Under the pieces are notes generated by a model. The model was not told the DNA's origin. It ran no database searches and was given only the letters and a program-made list of their open reading frames with translations. Both the position numbers and the translations under genes were made by a program. Shown here one piece after another: positions 38,159-46,712 of a stretch of 64,000 nt of DNA (within the stretch, counting starts at the first letter, position 1; each line of letters begins with the position of its first letter). This DNA comes from Leptospiraceae bacterium (lineage in GTDB: Bacteria > Spirochaetota > Leptospiria > Leptospirales > Leptonemataceae). Location: positions 248,001 through 312,000 of the forward strand of contig JANXCF010000003.1 of assembly GCA_025059995.1 (NCBI GenBank), written 5' to 3'.

Positions 38159-38659
38159 CTACTCATCTTTTGCCAGCATGGTTCTTATAGCTTGTGCCAT
38201 CAACTTTGGTTCATTTTTGATGGTAATCTTATCTATCAAAATATGATCCCCGAAGTGTTTAGGCTTTGAATCTTTACTACTTGTAGTTTGTATAAGTTCT
38301 TCTGATATACCTTCAGATCCTGTATTCGAATAAAGAACTTCTTTGTTGTCCACAATTTCATTCATTTCGTCTGTATGTTCACTTTTTTCCAAACTTAGCT
38401 CATCCTCAAAATCAGCTTCTTGAATCGTATTCCTGCGCGAGATAGACAAGCCATCTTCAAAGCCTTCTATCAACTCAGGTACTCTATGTTTTAAAATCAA
38501 AAAAGAAATGAGTCCTACAGCACTACTCAACACAACCGAAATAAGAATACTAATTAGAATTGAATATAACGAATTTTGGGAAAACAGCGAAAAAAGCAAC
38601 GAAATTATAAAACCTAATGATCCTATAACTAAGACAAAAAAAAACATTGTTTTGTTCAT
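38159..38659 (-). CDS. Membrane protein of the flhF-flhG-sigma-28 operon, unknown function
   Basis: 166 residues. Two transmembrane helices lie at about 5-27 and 33-57, followed by an acidic, probably disordered region and a better-ordered C-terminus (about 140-166) with Pro-Lys-Leu-Met-Ala and Arg-Thr-Met-Leu-Ala segments that look like a short binding motif. Its place between flhG and the sigma factor, with its stop next to the sigma start, suggests a flagellar role. I do not recognise a named family. Confidence 0.75.
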   Translation of the reverse strand: MNKTMFFFVLVIGSLGFIISLLFSLFSQNSLYSILISILISVVLSSAVGLISFLILKHRVPELIEGFEDGLSISRRNTIQEADFEDELSLEKSEHTDEMNEIVDNKEVLYSNTGSEGISEELIQTTSSKDSKPKHFGDHILIDKITIKNEPKLMAQAIRTMLAKDE

Positions 38660-38722
38660 ATCATATCTTAATACCTATTAATAAAACAAGAAAAGTTTTC
38701 AAGAATTTTTTTGTTATTTTCT

Positions 38723-39679
38723 TTAGGTATCTTGAAAAATTTGAAAGAATTTGCTGAAGAAACCTGAGATTCCGCTTCGGTTCTCATCATGATCTTCGAT
38801 ATTCAAAATTCTTTTTGTGATGTGGTAAATACATGTGGAACTCTTTGCATTAGGATAAGCTATAATTAGGGGTCTTTGAATTCGAATGCTTTTTTGAACA
38901 AATTCTTCTTTATATATGAAACCAATATTTTCAACCTCTGCTTTCAAAAATTGAGCAGAAATCTCGATCAATCGATCTGCTACTTTCTTTGCTTCTATGG
39001 CTGATTCTACTTCATTCACAATAAGTTTGATTTTTTTGTCAGCTTTATTTACAACTATGCTCTTAATCATCCCATAAGCATCTGTGATAGCCGTTGGTTC
39101 AGGAGTTGTTATCACAATTACCTCATCAGCTGATTTAAGAAAACTCAAAACATTTTGTCCAATCCCTGCTCCTGTATCAATGATGAGATAGTCATAACCT
39201 ACCAGTTCATCCAAATCTTTAATAAACATCTCTCTCTGTTCTTCCGACAAATTAGCCAACTGATAAATCCCATTAGCACCAGCGATGAAATCTATCCCAT
39301 AATGGGTTTTAATGACAATATCCTTGACTTTCTTTTTTCCACGAAAAACCTCATAGATATTGTGTTCTGGAACAATCCCTAAAAGCACATTCACATTTGC
39401 CAATCCTAAATCACCATCCATCAGGAGAACCTTCTTGCCTAATTTAGCAAGCATGATAGAAAAATTCACAGAAAATGTTGTTTTTCCAACTCCCCCTTTT
39501 CCTGAAGTCACAGCAATCACTTTGGATATGATTTTATTATATCCTTCGTTAACATCTTGATAAGTGAAGTTTCCTTCGTTCATGGAATCTTCAGGATTTT
39601 TCAAATGATCATTTGTGTTTTTGTTAATATTTCCATTTTGCAAAGTTCTCAGTTTTGCAGCTTGATCTGTATAAATCAT
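38723..39679 (-). CDS. flhG: MinD-like ATPase FlhG (FleN/YlxH)
   Basis: P-loop ATPase that with FlhF sets number and placement of flagella. 318 residues. The deviant Walker A is SGKGGVGKTTFS near residues 59-70, followed by DGDLGLANVNVLLG and the Walker B-like DYLIIDTGAGIG. The N-terminal extension of about 50 residues is where FlhG usually carries its FlhF-activating element; the expected DQA motif is present (YTDQAAKLR at residues 3-11). It starts 18 bases after flhF. Confidence 0.95.
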   Translation of the reverse strand: MIYTDQAAKLRTLQNGNINKNTNDHLKNPEDSMNEGNFTYQDVNEGYNKIISKVIAVTSGKGGVGKTTFSVNFSIMLAKLGKKVLLMDGDLGLANVNVLLGIVPEHNIYEVFRGKKKVKDIVIKTHYGIDFIAGANGIYQLANLSEEQREMFIKDLDELVGYDYLIIDTGAGIGQNVLSFLKSADEVIVITTPEPTAITDAYGMIKSIVVNKADKKIKLIVNEVESAIEAKKVADRLIEISAQFLKAEVENIGFIYKEEFVQKSIRIQRPLIIAYPNAKSSTCIYHITKRILNIEDHDENRSGISGFFSKFFQIFQDT

Positions 39680-39697
39680 AATTAATCCCCAATTTGT

Positions 39698-41203
39698 TTA
39701 TTTTAGGATTTCTTCTAAAATCCCTTCTACGCTTATTTCTAAAATATCATCCGGCACATTTTGACCATTCATAAAATACGAATATGGTCTCTTTATCTTA
39801 TCGACTAATTCAAAAAAATAACCAGAAAAATTTACTTCATCCAAACCTGTCAATATAATTTTTTGATAAGGTAATACATTAAAAAATTCCAAGAATTTTT
39901 CTATTACTTCATTTCTCATAGCAGCTGATATTACTAAATGAACTTCTTTTATACTTGTTGCATCAACGAATTTTTTTATTTTCATTAAACGTTCTCTGTC
40001 CTGAAAACTTAACCCTGGTGTGTCTACAAATATAAAATCACTTCCATCTCTAACCAAAATCTCCTGAAAATCACTCAAATGGTAAGGTGCATAAAAGGGA
40101 ATCTCTAGTATTTTGCAATAAGTTTTCAGTTGTTCTGCTGCAGCGATTCTATAATCATCTAAACTGATTACTGATAAAGTATAATTTTCATGGATCTTAT
40201 ATCTTGCAGCAAGTTTTGCTAAACTGGTAGTTTTTCCTGAACCATTTGGTCCGACAAAAAATATAACATTCGTTGCTGAATCATAATATCGTATTCCTGG
40301 ATCAAAATAAAAAAAGTTTTTTAGTTCTTTTTTTACGTGTTCAAGGAATTCTCTTGGGCTTCTTTCTGTTTTAGCAGGCAATTTTTGTTTTAGGACTTGA
40401 AAAAACTTTTGCGTAAATTCGTTTGAAAATTGAGACCTTAAAAGCTTATCCCTTATTTTGAGATATAATACTTCATCGCTTTGTAGTTCTTCTGTTTGTG
40501 GTGGTAAAGGTTTGTCTAAATTCAATAATGCATCTATTTCTTCTTTTGTGAGTTTTTCCAACCTTAAAGGTTTTGTGATTTCATTCGGAATAACTTTTGA
40601 TTTTGCTGATTCTGTTTCAGATTTCGTTAAAGTGTCTATTCCTAAATTTCCTTTATCTTCTTTTGCTTTTGGGAACTCTGAGACTTCTATAATTTCTTGT
40701 TGAGTGAAATCATTTTTATATTCACCTAATTTTTCTTCTTTTAAGCGTCGTAATGAATGTATGATTTCTTCGATGTTGTTTAAGTCAGTTTCAAATAATG
40801 ACTCTGTGGCTGAACTTTGTTTTCCAACTTCTAACTTTTTTTCTTTGGTTTGTTTTGAATTTTCTATTTCTTTTACTTGATCAATTGGACTTGTGCTTTT
40901 TGTTTCTTCAGGTTTTTCCTCTTTTCCTTTTTTGCTCGTTTTGCTCGAGGTCAGATCAAAATTGAACTCTCTTTTTTTCAAATAAGAGTATGTGTTTTGA
41001 AATCGATTGCTTCCATAAGGTGAGTCATCTTCTGGTATCATGACTTCTATTTCGTATAATTTCTTAGATAAAAATCTTGTTCCTAAGATCCCACCTTGGT
41101 TGATCTCTTTTGTGTCTAAGATATAAACATTCGTTCCGTATTTCTTCCGTATTTGCATTAGGATTTCTTGTATGGTTTCGCCTCGGAATTTATCGTATTT
41201 CAC
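39698..41203 (-). CDS. flhF: Flagellar SRP-like GTPase FlhF
   Basis: SIMIBI GTPase related to Ffh and FtsY that positions flagellar basal bodies. 501 residues. The B domain (1-75) contains KYDKFRGETIQEILMQIRKKYG; a long charged linker spans about 80-230; the NG domain follows with P-loop VGPNGSGKTTS near residue 316, SLDDYRIAAAEQLK, and DFIFVDTPG. The start is GTG at 41203, preceded by a good promoter but no ribosome binding site. It is the first gene of flhF-flhG-membrane protein-sigma-28-flaG. flhA, usually just upstream in spirochaetes, is instead at 63069-64000. Confidence 0.95.
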   Translation of the reverse strand: MKYDKFRGETIQEILMQIRKKYGTNVYILDTKEINQGGILGTRFLSKKLYEIEVMIPEDDSPYGSNRFQNTYSYLKKREFNFDLTSSKTSKKGKEEKPEETKSTSPIDQVKEIENSKQTKEKKLEVGKQSSATESLFETDLNNIEEIIHSLRRLKEEKLGEYKNDFTQQEIIEVSEFPKAKEDKGNLGIDTLTKSETESAKSKVIPNEITKPLRLEKLTKEEIDALLNLDKPLPPQTEELQSDEVLYLKIRDKLLRSQFSNEFTQKFFQVLKQKLPAKTERSPREFLEHVKKELKNFFYFDPGIRYYDSATNVIFFVGPNGSGKTTSLAKLAARYKIHENYTLSVISLDDYRIAAAEQLKTYCKILEIPFYAPYHLSDFQEILVRDGSDFIFVDTPGLSFQDRERLMKIKKFVDATSIKEVHLVISAAMRNEVIEKFLEFFNVLPYQKIILTGLDEVNFSGYFFELVDKIKRPYSYFMNGQNVPDDILEISVEGILEEILK

Positions 41204-41212
41204 GTTAAATGA

Positions 41213-41242
41213 ATTATGTCTTGATAGACTTTACTTTGGCAA
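41213..41242 (-). promoter_or_regulatory. Promoter of the flhF operon
   Basis: Minus-strand TTGCCA (fwd 41237-41242) and CATAAT (fwd 41213-41218), each 5 of 6 to consensus, with an 18-base spacer. The GTG start at 41203 is 9 bases past the -10 box, giving a leader of only a few bases. It suggests housekeeping rather than sigma-28 control of the early regulatory genes. Confidence 0.6.
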
Positions 41243-41285
41243 TTTTTTTTTAATTGATTTCCTTGATTTCCGACAAAAAACTAAG

Positions 41286-41945
41286 ATGGAAAATAATGTG
41301 ATTAAAACACTTAACAAAAAAATAGCTTTCATTATATTAATTCTTTTCATTCATTGTAATGAAAATTTTTCTAAAGATTTACTACATGATTTGATGTTAA
41401 AACTGGATGTAAAAAAAATCCCTTTTGGGATAGAACCAAAGATATTAGAATCTCAACTAAACAAGTATCTTATCAATAAGGCCCATGATAGGATTGAATT
41501 TGCTATCGAGCCATCTCAAGAAGAAGAAAATCAAAAACAAACTCCCATATTGAAAGAAATGGATGATCCTTTCTTGATCAAAATGAAATGTTACTTCTAT
41601 GATAACCAGTGCCGAATTTTTCAAATTGAAAAAATAGGAAACATCTCATCGATAAAAGAATACTATCAAAATTTCTTAAAAATCAATACTATACGAAAAG
41701 AAAACATCAAAAAAGAAAGCCGAAAAGAAGAAGTTACTGAAACAAGAGCTACAATTTCAGAAACATACCAACTGATTGAAACTCAAAATAGTATCATTGA
41801 AGTTTATTTAACAACTTTAAAATTCCCAGAAGATGTAAAGAATAATCCTAAAATACCCCTAAGTGACAAGATGAACATAGATGTGCGTATATACTCGAAG
41901 AACCATAATCATGGATTGAGCCTAGACTATTTTCTTAAAAATTAG
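41286..41945 (+). CDS. Putative lipoprotein of unknown function
   Basis: About 219 residues from the ATG at 41286; the longer frame from 41172 overlaps the flhF promoter and start and its N-terminal residues look non-coding. The N-terminus (KTLNKKIAFIILILFIHC) is a lipoprotein signal with Cys at about residue 24. The mature part is charged and mixed alpha/beta, with no recognised domain. It is divergent from flhF and stands alone before fba. Confidence 0.7.
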   Translation: MENNVIKTLNKKIAFIILILFIHCNENFSKDLLHDLMLKLDVKKIPFGIEPKILESQLNKYLINKAHDRIEFAIEPSQEEENQKQTPILKEMDDPFLIKMKCYFYDNQCRIFQIEKIGNISSIKEYYQNFLKINTIRKENIKKESRKEEVTETRATISETYQLIETQNSIIEVYLTTLKFPEDVKNNPKIPLSDKMNIDVRIYSKNHNHGLSLDYFLKN

Positions 41946-41967
41946 AAAAAGAAACCTAAAAAAAGAT

Positions 41968-41995
41968 TTGAAAATATAGCCTTATTTGATACCTT
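41968..41995 (+). promoter_or_regulatory. Candidate promoter of the aldolase gene
   Basis: TTGAAA (41968-41973) and TACCTT (41990-41995) with a 16-base spacer. The ATG at 42002 is 6 bases past the -10 box, and there is no ribosome binding site, so a leaderless transcript is plausible. The -10 match is weak (3 of 6). Confidence 0.4.
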
Positions 41996-42001
41996 AAACT
42001 C

Positions 42002-43063
42002 ATGGATTTCACCAAAATTGATAATGTTGTAAATCTATTAGGCGACGAAGCGGAGTATTTATTAAATTACAAAGCAAAATTCCCAAAAGAGTATTTACAT
42101 TTACCTTCGCCTGATTTTGTTGATAAGGTTTTTGGTTTATCTGATAGAAATCCTCAAGTTCTTCGATCCTATCAGCAAATCTTAAGTCACGGAAGATTAG
42201 CAAACACAGGTTATGTTTCCATTTTGCCAGTGGATCAAGGGATTGAGCATTCTGCAGGAGCTTCCTTTGCACCAAATCCAATTTACTTTGATCCCGAAAA
42301 CATTGTCAAACTAGCCATCGAAGGTGGATGTAATGCTGTTGCTTCTACTTTTGGAGTTTTAGGAGCTGTGGCGAGAAAATATGCCCACAAAATTCCCTTT
42401 ATTGTGAAAATTAATCACAATGAGCTTCTCACATACCCCAACAAATACGATCAAGTTTTATTTACCCATGTTCGAGAATCCTGGAACTTAGGTGCTGTTG
42501 CTATAGGGGCTACCATCTATTATGGCTCAGAAGAGTCCACAAGGCAAATTCAAGAAATTAGTGAAGCTTTTTCTTATGCTCATGAATTGGGAATGGTCAC
42601 AGTTCTATGGTGTTATCTACGAAATAATGCCTTTAAAGCAGACAAAGATTATCATTTAGCAGCGGATTTGACAGGACAAGCAAATCACTTGGGTGCTACC
42701 ATCGAAGCTGACATCATCAAACAAAAACTCCCAACAAACAATGGAGGTTATAAAGCATTAAAATTCGGTAGAACTCATGATAAGGTCTACACTGAATTAA
42801 CCTCAGATCATCCCATTGATTTGACTCGATACCAAGTAATCAATAATTACATGGGAAGGGTCGGACTCATCAATTCTGGAGGAGAATCCAAAGGAGAAAC
42901 AGACCTAAAAGAAGCAGTAAAAACTGCCATCATCAACAAAAGAGCTGGAGGCATGGGACTTATTTCAGGAAGGAAAGCCTTCCAACGTCCTATGCAAGAA
43001 GGAATAGAACTTCTCCATGCTATTCAAGATATTTATTTAAACAAAGATATAACCATAGCATAG
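42002..43063 (+). CDS. Class I fructose-bisphosphate aldolase (DhnA/FbaB type)
   Basis: Schiff-base aldolase of glycolysis and gluconeogenesis. 353 residues. [19 protein letters not shown] near residues 79-97 is the phosphate/Asp signature of the bacterial-archaeal class I family, and GGYKALKFG near residues 247-255 plus the C-terminal [12 protein letters not shown] complete the barrel. No metal-binding His set of class II enzymes is seen. A terminator hairpin follows at 43083-43117. Confidence 0.9.
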   Translation: MDFTKIDNVVNLLGDEAEYLLNYKAKFPKEYLHLPSPDFVDKVFGLSDRNPQVLRSYQQILSHGRLANTGYVSILPVDQGIEHSAGASFAPNPIYFDPENIVKLAIEGGCNAVASTFGVLGAVARKYAHKIPFIVKINHNELLTYPNKYDQVLFTHVRESWNLGAVAIGATIYYGSEESTRQIQEISEAFSYAHELGMVTVLWCYLRNNAFKADKDYHLAADLTGQANHLGATIEADIIKQKLPTNNGGYKALKFGRTHDKVYTELTSDHPIDLTRYQVINNYMGRVGLINSGGESKGETDLKEAVKTAIINKRAGGMGLISGRKAFQRPMQEGIELLHAIQDIYLNKDITIA

Positions 43064-43082
43064 CAGTTATATTCATCAGAGA

Positions 43083-43117
43083 GAACCTACATTACGTCAA
43101 ATGTGGGTTCTATTTTT
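43083..43117 (+). terminator. Terminator after the aldolase gene
   Basis: GAACCTACATT and AATGTGGGTTC form an 11-base stem with one G-U pair and a six-base loop, followed by TATTTTTG. It overlaps the stop codon of the convergent HAD gene. Confidence 0.65.
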
Positions 43118-43738
43118 GATTTCGTTTAAAATAATTTCAGAAGATTTTTCTTTATCCGAAATCCAAATACATCTCCATCCCAAAGATAAACTCAATGCAG
43201 AATCCAAATTTTCTTTACAATCATCAAAATAAAGAACCTCATGATATTTTTCTAAATTTAACTTTTTTATCACCGTTTCGTGAATAAGGATAAAAAAATC
43301 TGGATCCGGCTTTCGGATTCCTACTTCACAAGAAAAAAACACATAATCAAACCATTCTTCTAGTTCCTTTTTAACGGAAAAAATTTCATGATACCAAACC
43401 GTATAATTTGATGCTAAGATTGTAACGAAAGAATATTTTTGTTTGTTCGTTTGGATAAAATGGAACAATTCTTTTGTGTTTTTGAGAAATTCAATTTGTC
43501 GAAACATGATCTTTTTCATTTTCGAAATATCAGGCAGTTGATATTTTTTGGGATTCTCCTTAAATGATAAGTTCTTGTATTCATTTTCTAAAAGTTTTCC
43601 TTCTTCGAATCGTTTATAAACTTGATGGTCTTTAATTTGATTCCAATGTTTCTTTTGTTCATCACTCAACTTGAAATAGAAATTTTCGAAAAATGGATCA
43701 CGAATAAGGGTATCCATTAAATCAAAAATCAGAATCAT
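43097..43738 (-). CDS. HAD-superfamily hydrolase
   Basis: 213 residues of the haloacid dehalogenase-like phosphatase type. Motif I is FDLMDTLIRD (residues 5-14; the nucleophile is the first Asp and the general acid the second), motif II is the Ser/Ala of TILASNYTVW, motif III the Lys of IRKPDPDFF, motif IV YFDDCKENL. The helical cap between motifs I and II suggests a small-molecule phosphatase. Substrate unknown. It has its own promoter and converges on the aldolase gene. Confidence 0.88.
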   Translation of the reverse strand: MILIFDLMDTLIRDPFFENFYFKLSDEQKKHWNQIKDHQVYKRFEEGKLLENEYKNLSFKENPKKYQLPDISKMKKIMFRQIEFLKNTKELFHFIQTNKQKYSFVTILASNYTVWYHEIFSVKKELEEWFDYVFFSCEVGIRKPDPDFFILIHETVIKKLNLEKYHEVLYFDDCKENLDSALSLSLGWRCIWISDKEKSSEIILNEIKNRTHI

Positions 43739-43760
43739 AATTTTTGATAAATAAAAAACA

Positions 43761-43788
43761 ATTCTAATTTTCTTTAATCAATAGTCAA
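43761..43788 (-). promoter_or_regulatory. Promoter of the HAD hydrolase gene
   Basis: Minus-strand TTGACT (fwd 43783-43788) and TAGAAT (fwd 43761-43766) are separated by 16 bases; both match consensus in 5 of 6 positions. The leader is about 18-20 bases. Confidence 0.6.
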
Positions 43789-43801
43789 AAAATTTGAAGT
43801 C

Positions 43802-45088
43802 ATGGGATTATTGATCTATAATTTTCTTATCACTCTTGCCTTTTCTACTTACCAAATTCTCGCTAGAATCCATCCTAAAGTGAAAGTTTTTCATCAACAC
43901 CGACAAGAAGGAAAGACCCGTATAAAGAACTTTCTATCTCGACAAAAAGAAAGAAAAATTTTGTGGTTACACGCTTCTTCTGTAGGGGAATTAGACCAAG
44001 CATTGGCATTATTTCGATTTATAAAAAAACTTCATCCCCAAATCCCTGTGCTTATTACAGTCTTTAGTGAAAGTGTAAAGAATCTCGATAAGATACCTTC
44101 TGATGAAAAGGCATATTTGCCTATCGATTTCCCTTGGCAATGGAAGTTCCTAAATGATAAAGTCTTAGCATTCATCACTTTTACTTGGGATGTTTTTCCA
44201 AATTTACTCAAAACATTAAAACTTAAAAATACTTACACATTTTTGTGTTCAGCAGCAATTGAAAAGGATTCTTATAAAATCAGAAATCGAAGTTTTTTTC
44301 GCTTTTTGTACGAGAACTTAGATGGAATAGGAGTTGTTGATGAAGAGAATTTGATCCATTTCCAAAAACTTTACTCAGGAAACATCAAAATCACTGGTGA
44401 TACTCGTTATGAAACCATTTATTACAAACTACAAAACCAAAGCCTAAAAAAAGAATTCGAAGAAAAACTTCAAATCGACCAAGAAATTATCATACTGGCT
44501 TCTACATATACAAAATGCGAAGAAGAACTACTTCCACACTTATCCAATTTGATAAAAGAAACTCAAAGAAAGGTTTGGATTTTTCCTCATTTTGTTCAAG
44601 AAAAACGAATCCATGAAATCAAAGAAAGACTTAATCAATACCAAATTCCTTATGTAGTTTTTAGTGATGAGGAATTTTTCAGAAAATACCAAGCCAGTCA
44701 GGTTGTGATTGTGGATGTTTTAGGGATTTTAGCATATGCTTATACAAGAAGTAAAATTTGCTATGTGGGTGGTGCATTTCATCATCGAGTACACAACACG
44801 GGAGAACCAGCCTTTTGTGGTTCCATACCCTTTACAGGTCCGAGAATTTATGCAAGTCCTACAGCAGTTTTACTCGAAAAACACCAGTTTTTGTTTTCCC
44901 ATTCCAACGGGAAAAGCCTTATCCAACACATGATACAACTACTCAAAGACCCAATCACCCTCAATTCAAAAAGAGAGGAAATGATTAAACTCGTATCAAG
45001 CCAATTAGGTGCTTCGGAAAAATTTTATCATGAGTTTTTAAGAAAAGTTATTGTATCAAGCCAAAAATTCCATTCTTTATCATCATGA
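43802..45088 (+). CDS. waaA: 3-deoxy-D-manno-octulosonic acid (Kdo) transferase
   Basis: GT30 enzyme that adds Kdo to the lipid A precursor at the inner membrane. 428 residues. An N-terminal hydrophobic segment (about 3-20) anchors it. The N-domain has LHASSVGELDQA near residues 57-68, containing the catalytic Glu, and VLITVFSESVKN; the C-domain has ITGDTRYE and the sugar-nucleotide site YVGGAFHHRVHNTGEPAFCG (location near 320-340) followed by PFTGPR. It implies lipopolysaccharide in this organism. The next gene overlaps its stop by 4 bases. Confidence 0.94.
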   Translation: MGLLIYNFLITLAFSTYQILARIHPKVKVFHQHRQEGKTRIKNFLSRQKERKILWLHASSVGELDQALALFRFIKKLHPQIPVLITVFSESVKNLDKIPSDEKAYLPIDFPWQWKFLNDKVLAFITFTWDVFPNLLKTLKLKNTYTFLCSAAIEKDSYKIRNRSFFRFLYENLDGIGVVDEENLIHFQKLYSGNIKITGDTRYETIYYKLQNQSLKKEFEEKLQIDQEIIILASTYTKCEEELLPHLSNLIKETQRKVWIFPHFVQEKRIHEIKERLNQYQIPYVVFSDEEFFRKYQASQVVIVDVLGILAYAYTRSKICYVGGAFHHRVHNTGEPAFCGSIPFTGPRIYASPTAVLLEKHQFLFSHSNGKSLIQHMIQLLKDPITLNSKREEMIKLVSSQLGASEKFYHEFLRKVIVSSQKFHSLSS

Positions 45089-45723
45089 AGCGAACAATCT
45101 TTATTGGGGATGTGCATGGTTGCCTACATGAACTCAAACTCATGATAGACAAAATCAAACCTAAAAAACAAGATAGAGTGATTCTTGTAGGAGACTTAAT
45201 CAATCGTGGTCCTGATCCAGTTGGTGTAGTAAAATACGTTTATGAAAATGGTTTTGAGTCTTTAATGGGTAATCATGAATATGAATATTTGAAAGAATAT
45301 CAAACCGAAAAAAAATATCAGATTTTGTACAACGAACTCGGAAAGAAACTTCACGATTGGTTGAGCCAAAGACCATATTGGATAGAAGATGAAAATTTTA
45401 TCGCCGTCCATGCAGGGCTTCATCCAGATTACGAACTCCAAGAAACCCCACTGACGATTTTTTTGTTTATCCGTGCAATCAATCAGCATTTTATAAATTC
45501 TCATTACGGCATCCCTTGGTATATGAAGTACAAAGGGAAAAAAAAAGTAATTTATGGACATTGGGCAAGAAAAGGACTCACAATTCGCTCGAACACGATT
45601 GGTCTTGACTCAGGTTGTGTCTATGGTCGATTTTTATCTGCTTATATCTTAGAAGAAAACAGAATCATCCAAATCCCAGCCAAAAAAACCTACTATATTC
45701 CTCCATCACTGAAAGGATTATGA
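45085..45723 (+). CDS. Calcineurin-like metallophosphatase (PrpE/ApaH-like)
   Basis: 212 residues. The metal site motifs are GDVHGC (residues 8-13), GDLINRGPDP (about 37-46) and GNHEYE (about 65-70), with later His residues in AVHAGLH and YGHWA. It belongs to the Ser/Thr phosphatase-like group that includes symmetric Ap4A hydrolase and PrpE. The start overlaps the waaA stop (ATGA). The end overlaps the convergent PilZ gene. Substrate uncertain: dinucleoside polyphosphates or phosphoproteins. Confidence 0.88.
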   Translation: MKRTIFIGDVHGCLHELKLMIDKIKPKKQDRVILVGDLINRGPDPVGVVKYVYENGFESLMGNHEYEYLKEYQTEKKYQILYNELGKKLHDWLSQRPYWIEDENFIAVHAGLHPDYELQETPLTIFLFIRAINQHFINSHYGIPWYMKYKGKKKVIYGHWARKGLTIRSNTIGLDSGCVYGRFLSAYILEENRIIQIPAKKTYYIPPSLKGL

Positions 45724-46098
45724 TTTGTTTTCTAAATAAGATTGTATCAAACTATTCAAAATTTGATAATCTGTTGGTTCCATTGCCGTAAATTTGACAG
45801 CACAATACTTTCTTTCTTTTTGCTCATTATTAACATCAAGCCATATACGAACTACTCTACCAATGGCTTTTAACTCACCTTTCAATTCTTTTAGAGAAAA
45901 CTTGACTAACATATAACTTCCTATAGGTATATCTTGATTGATTTGAAAACTAATTCCTCCTAAACTTATGTCTTTACTTTGGGAACTGACAAAATGTCTA
46001 TCTGGACTATTTAACAATTCATAATTCACTTCAAAAATTTTATCAACTCGTGGGTATTTTCGTTTTTCCCTAAATTCATTTCTCTCTTTTGATGACAT
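45718..46098 (-). CDS. PilZ-domain c-di-GMP-binding protein
   Basis: 126 residues, a single PilZ domain. The c-di-GMP-binding RxxxR is in EKRKYPRVDK (about residues 12-21) and the D/NxSxxG motif is KDISLGGISF (about 42-51), both intact. It should bind c-di-GMP and act on a partner protein, possibly the flagellar motor or an exopolysaccharide enzyme. A promoter-like pair (TTGATT, fwd 46146-46151; TATGAA, fwd 46123-46128; 17 apart) and an AAAGGAG site precede the ATG. It is divergent from the fur-family gene. Confidence 0.92.
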   Translation of the reverse strand: MSSKERNEFREKRKYPRVDKIFEVNYELLNSPDRHFVSSQSKDISLGGISFQINQDIPIGSYMLVKFSLKELKGELKAIGRVVRIWLDVNNEQKERKYCAVKFTAMEPTDYQILNSLIQSYLENKS

Positions 46099-46122
46099 AA
46101 CTCCTTTATCCCTGATATATTT

Positions 46123-46151
46123 TTCATATTAAAATCTATCTATGAAATCAA
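46123..46151 (-). promoter_or_regulatory. Candidate promoter of the PilZ gene
   Basis: Minus-strand TTGATT and TATGAA, 17 bases apart. The leader of about 18-20 bases carries AAAGGAG close to the ATG at 46098, in contrast with the leaderless look of the divergent gene. Confidence 0.45.
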
Positions 46152-46164
46152 TAAAAAAATATGA

Positions 46165-46193
46165 TTTACAATCAAAAAAGAATTGATTATCAT
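46165..46193 (+). promoter_or_regulatory. Promoter of the Fur-family gene with overlapping Fur-box-like sequence
   Basis: TTTACA (46165-46170) and TATCAT (46188-46193) with a 17-base spacer. The -10 box overlaps the ATG at 46192, so translation more likely begins at 46198 or 46201, at the transcript start. The 13-mer AATTGATTATCAT at 46181-46193 resembles half of a Fur box and covers the -10 box, which would fit autorepression. The same 13-mer occurs before the nucleoside transporter gene. Confidence 0.5.
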
Positions 46194-46200
46194 GAATATG

Positions 46201-46692
46201 ATGTCTAGCAAAAGAAATGTTGAAGTTCACAAAGAGTTAACAAAATTTTCTGAATTTTTGAAAAAAAAGAACTTGAAGATAACAAACCAACGTCTATTAG
46301 TTGCTGAAAAAATTTTTCATATAGATACCCACTTCACAGTTGAAGAACTAACAGAACAACTTAAAGACAAACGTGATGAAATCTCACGTGCAACTATTTA
46401 TCGAACGGTTTCACTTTTAGTCGAGAGTGGGCAGTTGATTGAGCATGATTTTGGACAGAACTCAAAGTATTATGAGTTTACTAACACTAAAGAACATCAT
46501 GACCACATTGTTTGCTTAGACTGTGGACACATTGAAGAGTTTACTAATAAGTATATCGAAATTGTCCAGTTGGAGATAGCTGAAAAACTAAATTATGAAC
46601 TAAAAGATCATTCGTTGATTTTGTATGGAAAATGTAATATCCTAAAAGAAAAAGGAAGTTGCCCAAAGTTCAAAAAAACCGATAAAAAATAA
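46201..46692 (+). CDS. Fur-family metal-responsive transcription regulator
   Basis: About 163 residues from the ATG at 46201; ATG codons at 46192 and 46198 are also in frame. The winged helix (about 18-85) includes RLLVAEKIF and ISRATIYRTVSLLVESG. The dimerisation domain carries the metal motif HHDHIVCLDCGHIEEF near residues 100-115, closest to Fur/PerR proteins, with CxxC. The second CxxC of many family members is replaced by a wider-spaced Cys pair at the C-terminus. Whether it senses iron, zinc, manganese or peroxide cannot be told. ligA follows after 20 bases. Confidence 0.9.
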   Translation: MSSKRNVEVHKELTKFSEFLKKKNLKITNQRLLVAEKIFHIDTHFTVEELTEQLKDKRDEISRATIYRTVSLLVESGQLIEHDFGQNSKYYEFTNTKEHHDHIVCLDCGHIEEFTNKYIEIVQLEIAEKLNYELKDHSLILYGKCNILKEKGSCPKFKKTDKK

Positions 46693-46706
46693 AAACCCTT
46701 TGGGCA
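46660..46706 (+). repeat. Inverted repeat at the fur-ligA junction
   Basis: TGCCCAAAG (46660-46668) and CTTTGGGCA (46698-46706) are perfect 9-base arms around a 29-base loop containing the fur-family stop codon. There is no T-run after it, so it is not a typical terminator. The right arm ends 6 bases before the ligA ATG, so the stem could hinder ribosome access. Confidence 0.35.
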
Positions 46707-46712
46707 GTTTCT

